Below are positions 47,846-56,079 of a stretch of 64,000 bases of DNA, piece by piece (within the stretch, counting starts at the first letter, position 1; the number at the start of each line of letters is the position of its first letter). The notes under the pieces are model-generated. The model saw only the letters and a program-made list of their open reading frames with translations, was not told the DNA's origin and made no database searches. The stretch is from the NCBI RefSeq assembly GCF_028736175.1, contig NZ_CP117880.1, positions 3,472,001 to 3,536,000 of the forward strand, given 5' to 3'. A program made the translations under genes and the position numbers. Source of the stretch: Sphingobacterium oryzagri. GTDB lineage: Bacteria > Bacteroidota > Bacteroidia > Sphingobacteriales > Sphingobacteriaceae.

Positions 47846-48139
47846 AACGTCTATTTTATATTTCTTGTGATACATAAGATAAGCGACCGTTGATCCATCC
47901 CTGCGTTACGGAATCCAAAAGGAGCCATTTCCTAGCATATGTTCCATGATAATCTAACTAATCGTTTAACACGATGGATTGACCAGCCTTGTCACATATT
48001 TTGATAAAACAGCCTGTTTTGCATCACGAAGTAACGTCCTGACTGCACGTTGATTTGTCGGCAACGAACACCAACGCGCAAGATCAACCATCGCTTATCC
48101 TTTTTAATTAACTTTTTAATGAAGTCTAACATTCCAAAC
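47846..48139 (-). other. Leader between tRNA-like array and slipin gene
   Basis: About 290 bp with no credible ORF. It contains a perfect palindrome AAAACAGCCTGTTTT (48006-48020) and, right after the array, a weak GAA...TTC stem where a degenerate T-arm might be. It is either an untranslated leader joining the array to slipin-rtcB or it contains a separate promoter. No consensus -7 element was seen. Confidence 0.5.
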
Positions 48140-48207
48140 CAGATTCCTTAGATCTGTGCAATACCGTTATGCTATTCTGCCGCAGCAGAAGTGGGATTCG
48201 AACCCAC
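48140..48207 (-). ncRNA. tRNA-like module C
   Basis: Read 5' to 3' on the minus strand. A perfect T-arm GTGGG/CCCAC with loop TTCGAAT (48207-48191) is followed by a perfect 6-bp hairpin TTCTGC-TGCG-GCAGAA (48190-48175). Then come UA at the tRNA 8-9 position, a D-arm GCATAACGGTATTGC with the GG pair (48172-48158), and a perfect anticodon-like arm, CAGAT/ATCTG with 7-nt loop CTAAGGA (48156-48140). In loop register U33 is present and the triplet would be AAG. All tRNA arms are present, but in the order T, acceptor, D, anticodon: a circular permutation, unless the linear reading with neighbours is the real one. Confidence 0.75.
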
Positions 48208-48270
48208 ACGTGGTTTTGCCGCTCTCCCGCTGAGCTATTCCGACAAGTTGGAAGAAGGATTCGAACCTTC
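48208..48270 (-). ncRNA. tRNA-like module B
   Basis: T-arm GAAGG/CCTTC with loop TTCGAAT (48270-48254). The hairpin TTCCAACTTGTCGGAA (48253-48238) keeps TTCC/GGAA plus inner pairs with one mismatch. UA follows, then D-arm GCTC/GAGC with loop AGCGGGA (48235-48221). The remaining 13 bases, GGCAAAACCACGT, cannot form a normal anticodon arm. Read linearly with the next T-arm, the acceptor pairs 5 of 7 positions including one GU. Confidence 0.72.
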
Positions 48271-48335
48271 GACCTGCAAATGCGGCTTTAGGCTCACCTT
48301 GAACTACTTCTTACGAAGAAAGGAATCGAACCCTT
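48271..48335 (-). ncRNA. tRNA-like module A
   Basis: T-arm AAGGG/CCTTT (one GU) with loop TTCGATT (48335-48319). Hairpin CTTC-GTAA-GAAG (48318-48307), UA, then a D-arm GTTC/GAGC with short loop AAGGT (48304-48292). Bases 48291-48271 can form a weak anticodon-like stem, AAA/TTT with loop GCCGCA, extended by CCT/AGG across a bulge. Upstream of it a 4-bp stem AAGC/GCTT (48341-48354) may be a further anticodon-like element. Confidence 0.7.
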
Positions 48336-48368
48336 ACCTAAAGCGATGGAGCTTAATACCTGTTTTTT

Positions 48369-48397
48369 CCAGTATATCGTATCCCATCGGGAACGAC
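48369..48397 (-). ncRNA. Hairpin heading the tRNA-like array
   Basis: On the minus strand TCGTTCCC and GGGATACGA form an 8-bp stem with one bulged T and a GAT loop. It precedes module A. A second small stem, ATAC..GTAT around an A-rich loop, lies between them (48354-48373). These suggest the transcript is structured from its 5' part. Confidence 0.5.
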
Positions 48398-48540
48398 ACT
48401 ATCCTGTTATACCGAAACAGTAATCTAAGGGTGACACGTATATTAAGCGTTTTTAAACACGAAATCGTGTTATATTTTTAGCGATTGCCTAATACTCAAA
48501 GAACATCATCATTGCTGACCATACAAAGATGCAAGGTGTA

Positions 48541-48682
48541 CTGCGCAGCATGTATGCGTAGTAATAAAAAGAACAATAAATAATAAGGAAAACGAAATAA
48601 AATACTGATTATCAGTGTAAAAAAAATAAAAAAAGTACAACCAAATAGTCTTCCTGGTCCAACTGCGCAGATAGGCTGCGCA
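48541..48682. promoter_or_regulatory. Putative operators between WYL gene and tRNA-like array
   Basis: CTGCGCA occurs three times in this 142-bp stretch, at 48541, 48663 and 48676, the last two as a 13-bp-phased direct repeat. An odd palindrome ACTGATTATCAGT is at 48604-48616. The copy at 48541 is just upstream of CATCTTTG (48531-48524, minus strand), one base off a -7 box directed at the array. These are candidate binding sites for the divergent WYL regulator. Confidence 0.45.
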
Positions 48683-48734
48683 ATAAGCATATTATTTTGT
48701 AGCTTTAATCAACGAATCATTTGCTACAATAGCC

Positions 48735-49826
48735 ATGTCTACAAACAAAGCTGCCTTAATACGCTACAAAACAATCGATCACTGCCTGCGTCAAACGCAT
48801 AGAAAATGGACATTATCCGATCTCATTGAACGGGTATCGGATGCACTTTACGAGTTTGAAGGTATTCACAGCGGCGTAAGTAAGCGTACCATTCAAAGCG
48901 ACATCCAGGTGATGCGCAGTAACAAGCTGGGATATCAAGCGCCAATTGTGGTTTTAAAGCGCAAATATTACACGTATGAAGATGCAAACTATTCTATCAG
49001 CAACTCGCCATTGACGCCATATGATATGGAAAAAATGAAAGAGGCTGTCGATATTCTCAAGCATCTTAATGGTTTTGCCCATTTTGAAGAAATGAGCGAT
49101 ATGATTGTGCGTTTAGAAAGCAATATGGCTAAACAAGAACCGGAAGCGGCGCCCAGTATCCAGCTAGAAAGTAACAATCTCTTAAAAGGACTACATTGGA
49201 TCAGCCAGCTACATCGTGCCATCCGCGAAAAAATCCCCTTACTCATCACCTATCAATCGTTTAAATCTGCACAAGCGATCGAGGCCGTGTATTATCCATA
49301 TTTATTAAAAGAATATCGTAATCGATGGTTTCTCATTGCTAAGCCGAAAAAAGGGAGCAGCTTGCTGACCTTAGCCTTAGACCGCATCAGCGATGTTGCT
49401 GAAATGGCTAAATCAGATTTTAGACCTTACGAAGGGGTAAGTTTTGATCGGTATTACGCCGATACCATCGGCGTCAGCAAGTCGGAACGCGACCGTGGCC
49501 AACGCGTTATTTTGAAAGTTGATGCACGAAATACGCCTTACATAGAAACCAAGCCGCTTCATAGCTCCCAAGTAATCTTGGACAAAGATGCGCAAGGTAA
49601 CAGCACTATTCGCCTCGATGTTGTTTTAAATTTTGAACTCGAGCGTGAAATTTTAGGCTTTGGCGAGTGTATTGAAGTGTTGTCGCCTATCCGATTTCGT
49701 AATAGAATTGCTTCCCGCCTAGCACGCGCGCAGCGTCAATACGCAAGTCCGGCCAGTGACAACAAGCCCAGCGCCCGCTTAGTCGATTCTAAAAAACAAA
49801 GTCTTCACACCGATAAGGAGTTGTAG
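48735..49826 (+). CDS. WYL-domain transcriptional regulator
   Basis: 363 aa. The N-terminus is a winged helix (WTLSDLIERVSDALYEFEG, GVSKRTIQSDIQVMR). The WYL domain is in the middle (about 155-240) with YYPYLLKEYRNRWFLIA, and a WCX-type tail follows. WYL proteins sense nucleic acid or nucleotide ligands and act in DNA-damage and defence regulation. The gene is divergent from the tRNA-like array, slipin and rtcB, so it probably controls them. It may replace RtcR, which does this job with tRNA fragments in Proteobacteria; that is inference. Confidence 0.9.
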   Translation: MSTNKAALIRYKTIDHCLRQTHRKWTLSDLIERVSDALYEFEGIHSGVSKRTIQSDIQVMRSNKLGYQAPIVVLKRKYYTYEDANYSISNSPLTPYDMEKMKEAVDILKHLNGFAHFEEMSDMIVRLESNMAKQEPEAAPSIQLESNNLLKGLHWISQLHRAIREKIPLLITYQSFKSAQAIEAVYYPYLLKEYRNRWFLIAKPKKGSSLLTLALDRISDVAEMAKSDFRPYEGVSFDRYYADTIGVSKSERDRGQRVILKVDARNTPYIETKPLHSSQVILDKDAQGNSTIRLDVVLNFELEREILGFGECIEVLSPIRFRNRIASRLARAQRQYASPASDNKPSARLVDSKKQSLHTDKEL

Positions 49827-50070
49827 ACCAGCCGATAGCCTCGCTAGATAGCGCTAATAAAAATGTAATAAATACGTATTCGTACAGCATAAAATACCGT
49901 AGTTATCTCTTCGAAATGACTTTCGTGCGGCTTGTTTATTAGCAAATATTTAGGGATATTCGAATAGCAAATACTAACAAAAAATTGACGACACATTTTA
50001 GCGGGCAGCCTTGTATTCATTATCATGATGAATTACGACGAATTTTCACGACCAAACAAACCAACTAATT

Positions 50071-50346
50071 ATGAAAACGGCTATCATACCTATACTCTTG
50101 CAGCTCCAGCAAGTGTTCTCGCATAGCGAGCAAGGCTCTTGGGCACGACGCACCCAACGCACCATTCAGTTATTGGAAGAAAATCAGTACGATCAAGATC
50201 TGATACTTGATAATTACATCGGTTCGGGCATGGAATCCCTGCATTTTATAGAGCTGGAAAACGATCAGGTAGAGCAATTTAATCAATTGCGAGCCGACTT
50301 GTTAACGCAGAATCAGCGCTTGAAATCGACTCGCAACAGTTCATAA
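50071..50346 (+). CDS. Small hypothetical protein
   Basis: 91 aa, start ATG 50071. No signal peptide or membrane segment; mostly helical with LLQLQQVFSHSEQGSWARRT and GSGMESLHFIEL. It vaguely recalls the DUF6966 type of small immunity- or HEPN-linked proteins (helix, WA, then a GMxSL motif), but similarity is too weak to assign. It stands alone, convergent with the DEAD-box helicase gene. Confidence 0.65.
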   Translation: MKTAIIPILLQLQQVFSHSEQGSWARRTQRTIQLLEENQYDQDLILDNYIGSGMESLHFIELENDQVEQFNQLRADLLTQNQRLKSTRNSS

Positions 50347-50392
50347 GAGTCCCGGTTGTGCACCGGCATGTATTGGAGTAAACGGTAAAAGC

Positions 50393-51646
50393 TTAGACCG
50401 ATGGCGCACTCGGAGCGCTTGGTGTATTGGGCTTACCTGCTTTTGCAAACTTTTTCTTTCTGTTGTTATTATTGACTGGTCTCCGCTTACTTTTTGCTCG
50501 CAATTCGTAAACAGGCCCTGCCGGAAAACCTTCTGGAAGCGTCTTTTTAGGAACCTCTTTTTCAATCAGGCGTTCTATTCGGCCAAATTTATTTTGATCT
50601 TTATCGTTGATAAATGTAATGGCCGTTCCGGTGGTTGCGGCGCGTGCGGTCCGTCCGATACGGTGTACGTAGTCTTCCGGATCTGGCGGCACATCAAAGT
50701 TGACGACCAAACTGATGCCGACAATATCAATACCGCGGGAGATCACATCTGTGCCGACCAATACGCGTAAGCGCTTCGCCTTAAAACGGTGCATCACTTC
50801 TTCCCGTTGCCGCTGCTCCAGATCAGAGTGAAAGCCTTCAGCCACAATACCAATCTTCACCAATTCCCTTGTCAAACGCTTGACCAAATCCTTTTTTGAA
50901 GCAAAAATAATAACACTTTCATACAGCGGATTTTCCAAAATAGATTTGATAAGCGCTATTTTATGATCGTCGTAGACCAGGTAAGCTTGCTGATCGATAC
51001 CTTCGCTCGGTTTAGAGATCGCTACGTTTATTTCGGAAGGTTCATGGAGAATTTTCTTTGCCAGCGTCCTAATCTTGGGTGGCATCGTTGCCGAGAAAAG
51101 CAAACTTTGGCGTTTTTTAGGCAAATAGCTGATGATACGCATGATGTCGTCATGAAACCCCATATCTAACATGCGATCGGCTTCATCCAGGATAAGATGT
51201 TCGAGCGACGTAAAGTCAAATTTGCCTGAAGACATATGTGCCAGCAAACGGCCAGGCGTAGCCACAATAATATTCACACCTTCGCGTATAGCGCGTTTCT
51301 GCTGCTCATAGCCAATGCCGTCGCCACCACCGTAAACACAGATAGAGGTTGCTCCGGTAAAATAACCAAAGCCCATAATCTGTTGATCGATCTGTAGCGC
51401 AAGTTCGCGTGTAGGCACCAAAATAAGGGTATTTACCTTTTCCTGCGGATTGTCCGCGATCCTGTTTAATACCGGTAAAAGATAAGAGGCGGTTTTACCC
51501 GTCCCGGTTTGGGCACAGGCAATTAAGTCGTGCTGCTTAAGAATGACAGGAATAGCCTGCGTTTGTATAGGTGTAGCTTCGACAAAACCCATGCTGTCCA
51601 AGCCTTCTTCCAATGTGGCCGAGAAGCCAAATTCAGTAAATTTCAA
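50393..51646 (-). CDS. DEAD-box RNA helicase (RhlE-like)
   Basis: 417 aa with every motif of an active DEAD-box helicase: Q motif ATPIQTQAIP, AQTGTGKT, PTRELALQ, TPGRL, DEAD in LDEADRMLDMG, SAT, and HRIGRTARA. The C-terminus is short and basic (RRPVNNNNRKKKFAKAGK), as in RhlE/CsdA-like proteins for ribosome assembly and mRNA unwinding at low temperature. Contrast with the degenerate homologue at 38251-39525. Confidence 0.95.
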   Translation of the reverse strand: MKFTEFGFSATLEEGLDSMGFVEATPIQTQAIPVILKQHDLIACAQTGTGKTASYLLPVLNRIADNPQEKVNTLILVPTRELALQIDQQIMGFGYFTGATSICVYGGGDGIGYEQQKRAIREGVNIIVATPGRLLAHMSSGKFDFTSLEHLILDEADRMLDMGFHDDIMRIISYLPKKRQSLLFSATMPPKIRTLAKKILHEPSEINVAISKPSEGIDQQAYLVYDDHKIALIKSILENPLYESVIIFASKKDLVKRLTRELVKIGIVAEGFHSDLEQRQREEVMHRFKAKRLRVLVGTDVISRGIDIVGISLVVNFDVPPDPEDYVHRIGRTARAATTGTAITFINDKDQNKFGRIERLIEKEVPKKTLPEGFPAGPVYELRAKSKRRPVNNNNRKKKFAKAGKPNTPSAPSAPSV

Positions 51647-51859
51647 TTTCTTACGTATCGTTTTTTTAAAAATAGCTTAATATTTTAAATTAAACAACTA
51701 CTTGGGCATATAAGCGATAAATAAGCGCGGTATAATCTGCGACTTGTGTGTTGTACAGCGTGCTTTGGCAGCCATGAGCGGGCAAAAAAAGAAATTTTTA
51801 AAAACACTATGTAGTAGCGCACGTTAGTTTAGAAAAGCGCATTGCTAAAATCGTACAAT

Positions 51860-52960
51860 ATGACAACACATTTAACCGACATGGCCATGAAAATGCCAGC
51901 TTGGACATGGAATATGGTCGTTATTTTATTTTCCATTCTATTAGGTATCCTAATTAAGGCAGCTCTGGTGCCACTGGTACGCAAACAATCGCAAAACGAA
52001 GCCTCTTATTCGGTTGTTCGCTCCATCATCCGGCATTTTAAAAAAATATTGAGCGTGTTTATTCCGTTGATCGTTTTTAATTCGCTACTTCCGTTTACAC
52101 GTTTTAATGCCGATACACTTGCCGTGGTCACGAAGATCACGGAGATATTATTTGTTGGTTGCTTCGGCGTACTTATCATTCGGATTATTCGGGTTTTTGA
52201 AGATTATCTGTATCATCGCTTCGATATTTCGAAAGAAAACAACCTGCGCGAGCGCAAAATACGCACCCAAATTGTCTTTATTCGTAAGCTGTTAGTCAGT
52301 TTTATTATTCTTGTTGCGTTAGCGATTATCTTATTAAGTTTCGAAAACATGCGCAAGATCGGTGCTGGACTCTTAACCGGTGTCGGGATTGGCGGTATTA
52401 TCATCGGTTTTGCGGCACAAAAGTCGCTTGGAAATTTACTGGCCGGCTTCCAAATCGCTTTTACGCAGCCTATTCGCATGGACGATGTCCTCATTGTTGA
52501 GGGCGAGTGGGGCCGTGTTGAAGAAATCAACCTGACCTACGTAGTCGTTGCGATCTGGGATAAGCGGCGACTGGTGTTACCCATCAATTACTTTATCGAA
52601 AAGCCTTTCCAAAACTGGACGCGCACCACAGCAGAAATACTCGGCACCGTGTTTATTTACACGGATTTCACCGTGCCTATTGATAAGCTAAGAAACAAAC
52701 TTACCGAGCTACTGGAAGGCAGCCCATTATGGGATCGGCAGGTCAATGTGCTTCACGTTACCGATCTTAAAGAACATACAATGGAAATTCGTTGCTTGAT
52801 GAGCTGTCGAAACTCCGGACAAGCATTTGAGCTGCGTTGCCATGTGCGCGAAGAGATGATTAAATATGTCAGTGAGCACTTTCCAGGTAGCCTGTCGCAG
52901 ACGCGCGTTAGCTTATCTGACAAGCAGCAACAAGGATTTCCTGAAGGATTTCCAGCTTAA
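51860..52960 (+). CDS. MscS-family mechanosensitive channel
   Basis: 366 aa from ATG at 51860; a TTG at 51842 in the same frame is less likely. Membrane helices are at about 20-40, 60-80, 90-110 and 140-160. The pore helix and beta domain follow, with AAQKSLGNLLAGFQIAF, then PIRMDDVLIVEGEWGRVEEI and LPINYFIEKPFQNW. It releases solutes upon osmotic downshock. The cytoplasmic C-terminal domain is short. Confidence 0.92.
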   Translation: MTTHLTDMAMKMPAWTWNMVVILFSILLGILIKAALVPLVRKQSQNEASYSVVRSIIRHFKKILSVFIPLIVFNSLLPFTRFNADTLAVVTKITEILFVGCFGVLIIRIIRVFEDYLYHRFDISKENNLRERKIRTQIVFIRKLLVSFIILVALAIILLSFENMRKIGAGLLTGVGIGGIIIGFAAQKSLGNLLAGFQIAFTQPIRMDDVLIVEGEWGRVEEINLTYVVVAIWDKRRLVLPINYFIEKPFQNWTRTTAEILGTVFIYTDFTVPIDKLRNKLTELLEGSPLWDRQVNVLHVTDLKEHTMEIRCLMSCRNSGQAFELRCHVREEMIKYVSEHFPGSLSQTRVSLSDKQQQGFPEGFPA

Positions 52961-53198
52961 GGAAGTGCAAAAAGTGAGCATGGCGAAGTTGCGACGATAC
53001 GCAGACAGCTTGCGGCACAAAGAGATAGAAGCCAAAACAAGGCAAAGCAACCTGACGATATGTAGGCTGCTTTGTCTATTCTACGCTTCTTAAAAGTTAG
53101 GGCCGACTACTAGAAATTTGATAAGAAGATCAATATGCTAAAGTCTTCAGTCATGCCATTGAATTCGGCTTTTTTAATGCAAATCGCTTGAAAATATG

Positions 53199-54056
53199 CT
53201 ATTTGTTTTGGATGAGTTTACGCAGTTGATAAATGGGCAAATCGATAATGGTCTGATCCGATACCGTTCCTGAAATAGCATGGACTTGCAAGCTATCCAG
53301 CTTGATCGTGTTTGCTCCTTCTGTGCTGATCTTCAAATCGTCAACGGATACTTTTTGACGATGCTGAATTAAATTTACGGACGAATTTTTCGCCTGTAAT
53401 GTCATTTGTTTCCAGTTTTGCGACAGGAGGCTTATTCGCGTGCTGTCCAAATCTAAGATCAGGTTATCGACTATACCGCCCGGTTCTTCGTCGCGCTCAT
53501 ATTCCGACAATTCCATGGTCGAATTTTTTAAGCGTAATTGCAAATTGCCGATTTTCGTTCCGGGAAGCATGCGGAATCCACGAACCCTATTTCCGAGAAT
53601 GCGCAAGCTATCGGTGTCTATTTGTGTATGCAAATCGACATCTTGCAACTCGATATCGTACAGTGCGGGCACAAAAAGGTAGACCTTGTCGTAATAATAA
53701 TTAGTCGAAACTTCGCCGTGTATGGTCAGCATGCCTTGATCGTCGACATCAAATTGCACATCAATCGCGCGATTTTTCTGAAATTTTAATGCGTATTGAT
53801 CGCTTTTGACAATGATAAGGTCCATCGGTAGACTGCGGCCTTCTCCTTTGATCAACACTTTATGAAATGGCTTTAATATTTTTGTTTGTAAATATTGATC
53901 TGCTGTTCCGACTTTAGCGATCTCTTCTCCCATATTTTTTTCATACGCTTCCTGACTTACACGCCCTGGCAACATCGCAAATGCGATAATGGATAGCGGC
54001 AATACAAACATTACAGCCCCCACGAGGATTAATAGTTTTGAACTCGTTTTCATCAT
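53199..54056 (-). CDS. Membrane-anchored beta-rich protein of the GntR/ABC operon
   Basis: 285 aa. One N-terminal helix (LLILVGAVMFVLPLSIIAFAML) anchors a mostly beta domain facing the periplasm, with repeated short strands resembling GIN/DUF2807 repeats (LDSTRISLLSQNWKQMTLQAK). No enzyme motif was seen and the protein is not assigned. Its start overlaps the stop of the GntR gene by one base (TAATG), so translation is coupled. It is the last gene of the four-gene operon and may sense or assist what the ABC transporter moves. Confidence 0.75.
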   Translation of the reverse strand: MMKTSSKLLILVGAVMFVLPLSIIAFAMLPGRVSQEAYEKNMGEEIAKVGTADQYLQTKILKPFHKVLIKGEGRSLPMDLIIVKSDQYALKFQKNRAIDVQFDVDDQGMLTIHGEVSTNYYYDKVYLFVPALYDIELQDVDLHTQIDTDSLRILGNRVRGFRMLPGTKIGNLQLRLKNSTMELSEYERDEEPGGIVDNLILDLDSTRISLLSQNWKQMTLQAKNSSVNLIQHRQKVSVDDLKISTEGANTIKLDSLQVHAISGTVSDQTIIDLPIYQLRKLIQNK

Positions 54057-54433
54057 TAATTTTGGTTAAAATTTTGCGTAACAAAAGCCTGATACCGTTT
54101 TTGCAGCTCGTCAAGATCGATACCGAGTATATAAATATTCCGAAAGAGCTGCGGCAGCTCTTCTTCTAAAAATTGCGCTTTGCGATAAGATTTAACTTCC
54201 TGCATCGCGTCTGGCGTCAGAAAAAAACCTATTCCACGCTTATTTGCGATAATTGATTTTTGCTGCAACAGATCGTAGGTACGCATCACCGTGTTTGGGT
54301 TAACCTCCAGTTGTACAGCGAGATCGCGTACTGAAGGAATCTTCTCTTCCGCTTTCCAGGTGCCTAGCATGATATGCTCGCACACATGCTCTGCAATTTG
54401 CAGGTATATTGCTTTATTCGAATTAAAATCCAT
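54056..54433 (-). CDS. GntR-family regulator, YtrA type
   Basis: 125 aa, a winged helix (IYLQIAEHVCEHIMLGTWKAEEKIPSVRDLAVQLEVNPNT, in outline YLQIAEHV, IPSVRDLA, VNPNTVMRTYDLLQ) with only a short dimerisation tail, which defines the YtrA subfamily. These repress their own ABC-transporter operons and respond to cell-envelope stress. One base separates it from the permease gene. A palindrome overlapping the ATPase start (56078-56111) is the likely binding site. Confidence 0.92.
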   Translation of the reverse strand: MDFNSNKAIYLQIAEHVCEHIMLGTWKAEEKIPSVRDLAVQLEVNPNTVMRTYDLLQQKSIIANKRGIGFFLTPDAMQEVKSYRKAQFLEEELPQLFRNIYILGIDLDELQKRYQAFVTQNFNQN

Positions 54434-54434
54434 A

Positions 54435-55244
54435 TTAAACCTCCTTTTCTTTTAATCGGAGATAACCCAATCCCCAGAAAACACCGGTTAGCAAAAAACC
54501 GATTGCACAAATTAGTTGGTAAACGTGGTTTTCTTCTTGCCAAAACGTATGTTGCTGTACCCAAACCGAATCGCGTGTCAACAATTTGACGAGATAGATC
54601 GTTGCAAAACTCCATACGGCGATATAAATAATCATCGACACAGCAGTTTTGATATACTGAAAATTTCGAAAGGCAATCGAACCAAATAAAAAGATCGCGT
54701 TAAACAAAAACGGTAAAAAATAAAAATACATCATTCTTTGTGGTATTGCATACTGCGTCAAATAAGCAAATCTATCCATTAATAATGTATTTCCATCTTC
54801 CTGATAGGCCATACTTATTAATTGCCGACGCATATAGGATACGGCGCAGAAATCGATGAGCAGGTACACGATCATATAGGAAACCATGCTGACGATGATG
54901 GTATAAAATACCGCGGTAAGAAACTTTTCTAAGCGCGATGCTGGAATTAGCACTTCAAAAATAGCTTTCGCTTTTTGCCCGTAATCGGAAAAATAAGTAC
55001 CGGAAATAATGGTAACGAAGAATATACCCAATATCGGAAATAGCGGCACCCGAAAATCAAGCACATCACGATAAGCGACGTTTGAAAATGATATACCTTC
55101 ATGAAACTCGTACAATGCATAGCCATAAAATGCTGCGATAACGCCAGCAGCAATCGTTAACGCCATCAGGTAGATCTTACCGAAGCCAATCCATTGACGC
55201 GTGATTAACGAGAAAAAACGCTGGAGATGAAATGTGTTAGACAT
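54435..55244 (-). CDS. ABC transporter permease
   Basis: 269 aa with six membrane helices (for example IYLMALTIAAGVIAAFYGYAL, LFPILGIFFVTIISGTYF, FYTIIVSMVSYMIVYLLI). It overlaps the ATPase gene by 8 bp and forms the membrane half of the transporter. The substrate is not visible. YtrA-linked transporters often export antimicrobial lipids or peptides or act in envelope stress. Confidence 0.85.
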   Translation of the reverse strand: MSNTFHLQRFFSLITRQWIGFGKIYLMALTIAAGVIAAFYGYALYEFHEGISFSNVAYRDVLDFRVPLFPILGIFFVTIISGTYFSDYGQKAKAIFEVLIPASRLEKFLTAVFYTIIVSMVSYMIVYLLIDFCAVSYMRRQLISMAYQEDGNTLLMDRFAYLTQYAIPQRMMYFYFLPFLFNAIFLFGSIAFRNFQYIKTAVSMIIYIAVWSFATIYLVKLLTRDSVWVQQHTFWQEENHVYQLICAIGFLLTGVFWGLGYLRLKEKEV

Positions 55245-56079
55245 AAGCCGGTTGATTTAAAAGGTTAGTAATTTTTTCCTGACGCTGCGAAACTGCATTA
55301 AATAACAGCTCTAAATCCAACTTGGAATCTTCATTCCATTTGTTCCGTTGAATACTGTTGTATCCGCCCAGCCCTGCCTCGGCATATATAACATCCTCGG
55401 TCAATTCTTTCACTTTCTTAAAGCAAAGCTGTTCTGTAATGGAGGCTATCGATGCATTCACCGCGACGCGATTTTCATCCAACATGATGACGGCATCAAT
55501 CAAATTATCCAAATCACGTACTTGATGGGTGGAAATCAAAATACAACGTTCGTCGGTCAGCGCAGCGGCCATTATCTTGCGAAATTGTACTTTCGAAGGA
55601 ATGTCTAGACCGTTGGTCGGTTCGTCCATAATGACCAATTTCGTATTCGTAGCCAAACCAAAGGCTATCAAATATTTCTTTTTCTGTCCATAACTCATCT
55701 CGGCTAATTTTTGCTTACGTGGAATTTCAAATTCCCCAATCAATTCGTTGAAATAAGTTCGGTCGAAAGCCGGATAGAAGTTCGCATTTGCGCGGATAAA
55801 CTTGTCAGAAACGACAGAAGGCAAGTAAAATTCTTCTGGAATAAAGCTGATTTCCTGCAGCAATGCTGGTTCTCTCTTACGTGGGTCATGACCCAACACG
55901 CGGATACTGCCTTGCTCCGGATAAACTAATCCAGCTATATTCTTTAACAAAGTCGATTTGCCTGCACCGTTCTTTCCCAACAATCCGTAAATATGTCCCT
56001 GCTGCAATTGCAGATCCATATTTTTAAACAAGGGACGCCCCTTGCTGTAGCTAAAATTTAGATTTTGGATAGTAATCAT
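55237..56079 (-). CDS. ABC transporter ATP-binding protein
   Basis: 280 aa. Walker A GKNGAGKSTL (residues about 37-46), signature MSYGQKKKYLIA (Tyr replacing Ser in LSGGQ, common in this family), Walker B LVIMDEPTNGLD, and H-loop STHQVRDL. First gene of the operon ATPase, permease, GntR regulator, membrane protein. Its start codon lies inside the operator-like palindrome. Confidence 0.94.
   Translation of the reverse strand: MITIQNLNFSYSKGRPLFKNMDLQLQQGHIYGLLGKNGAGKSTLLKNIAGLVYPEQGSIRVLGHDPRKREPALLQEISFIPEEFYLPSVVSDKFIRANANFYPAFDRTYFNELIGEFEIPRKQKLAEMSYGQKKKYLIAFGLATNTKLVIMDEPTNGLDIPSKVQFRKIMAAALTDERCILISTHQVRDLDNLIDAVIMLDENRVAVNASIASITEQLCFKKVKELTEDVIYAEAGLGGYNSIQRNKWNEDSKLDLELLFNAVSQRQEKITNLLNQPAYV

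Noticed and set aside
48140..48345. Ordinary functional tRNA genes
   Set aside because: Two of the modules lack a normal anticodon arm and linear acceptor stems do not pair properly, so they are listed as tRNA-like RNA.
48140..48360. CRISPR array because of 63-65-base periodicity
   Set aside because: The periodic parts are T-arm and D-arm consensus with compensating arms, and the sequence between is not unique spacer plus identical repeat; no cas genes.
48191..48481. Open frame of 96 codons starting MGFEPTRGF
   Set aside because: GFEPTR-type peptides are the usual artefact of translating the antisense of a tRNA T-arm; the frame simply covers the tRNA-like array.
52866..53093. 75-codon frame at the 3' end of the MscS gene
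   Set aside because: Overlaps the channel gene in another frame and has no family features.
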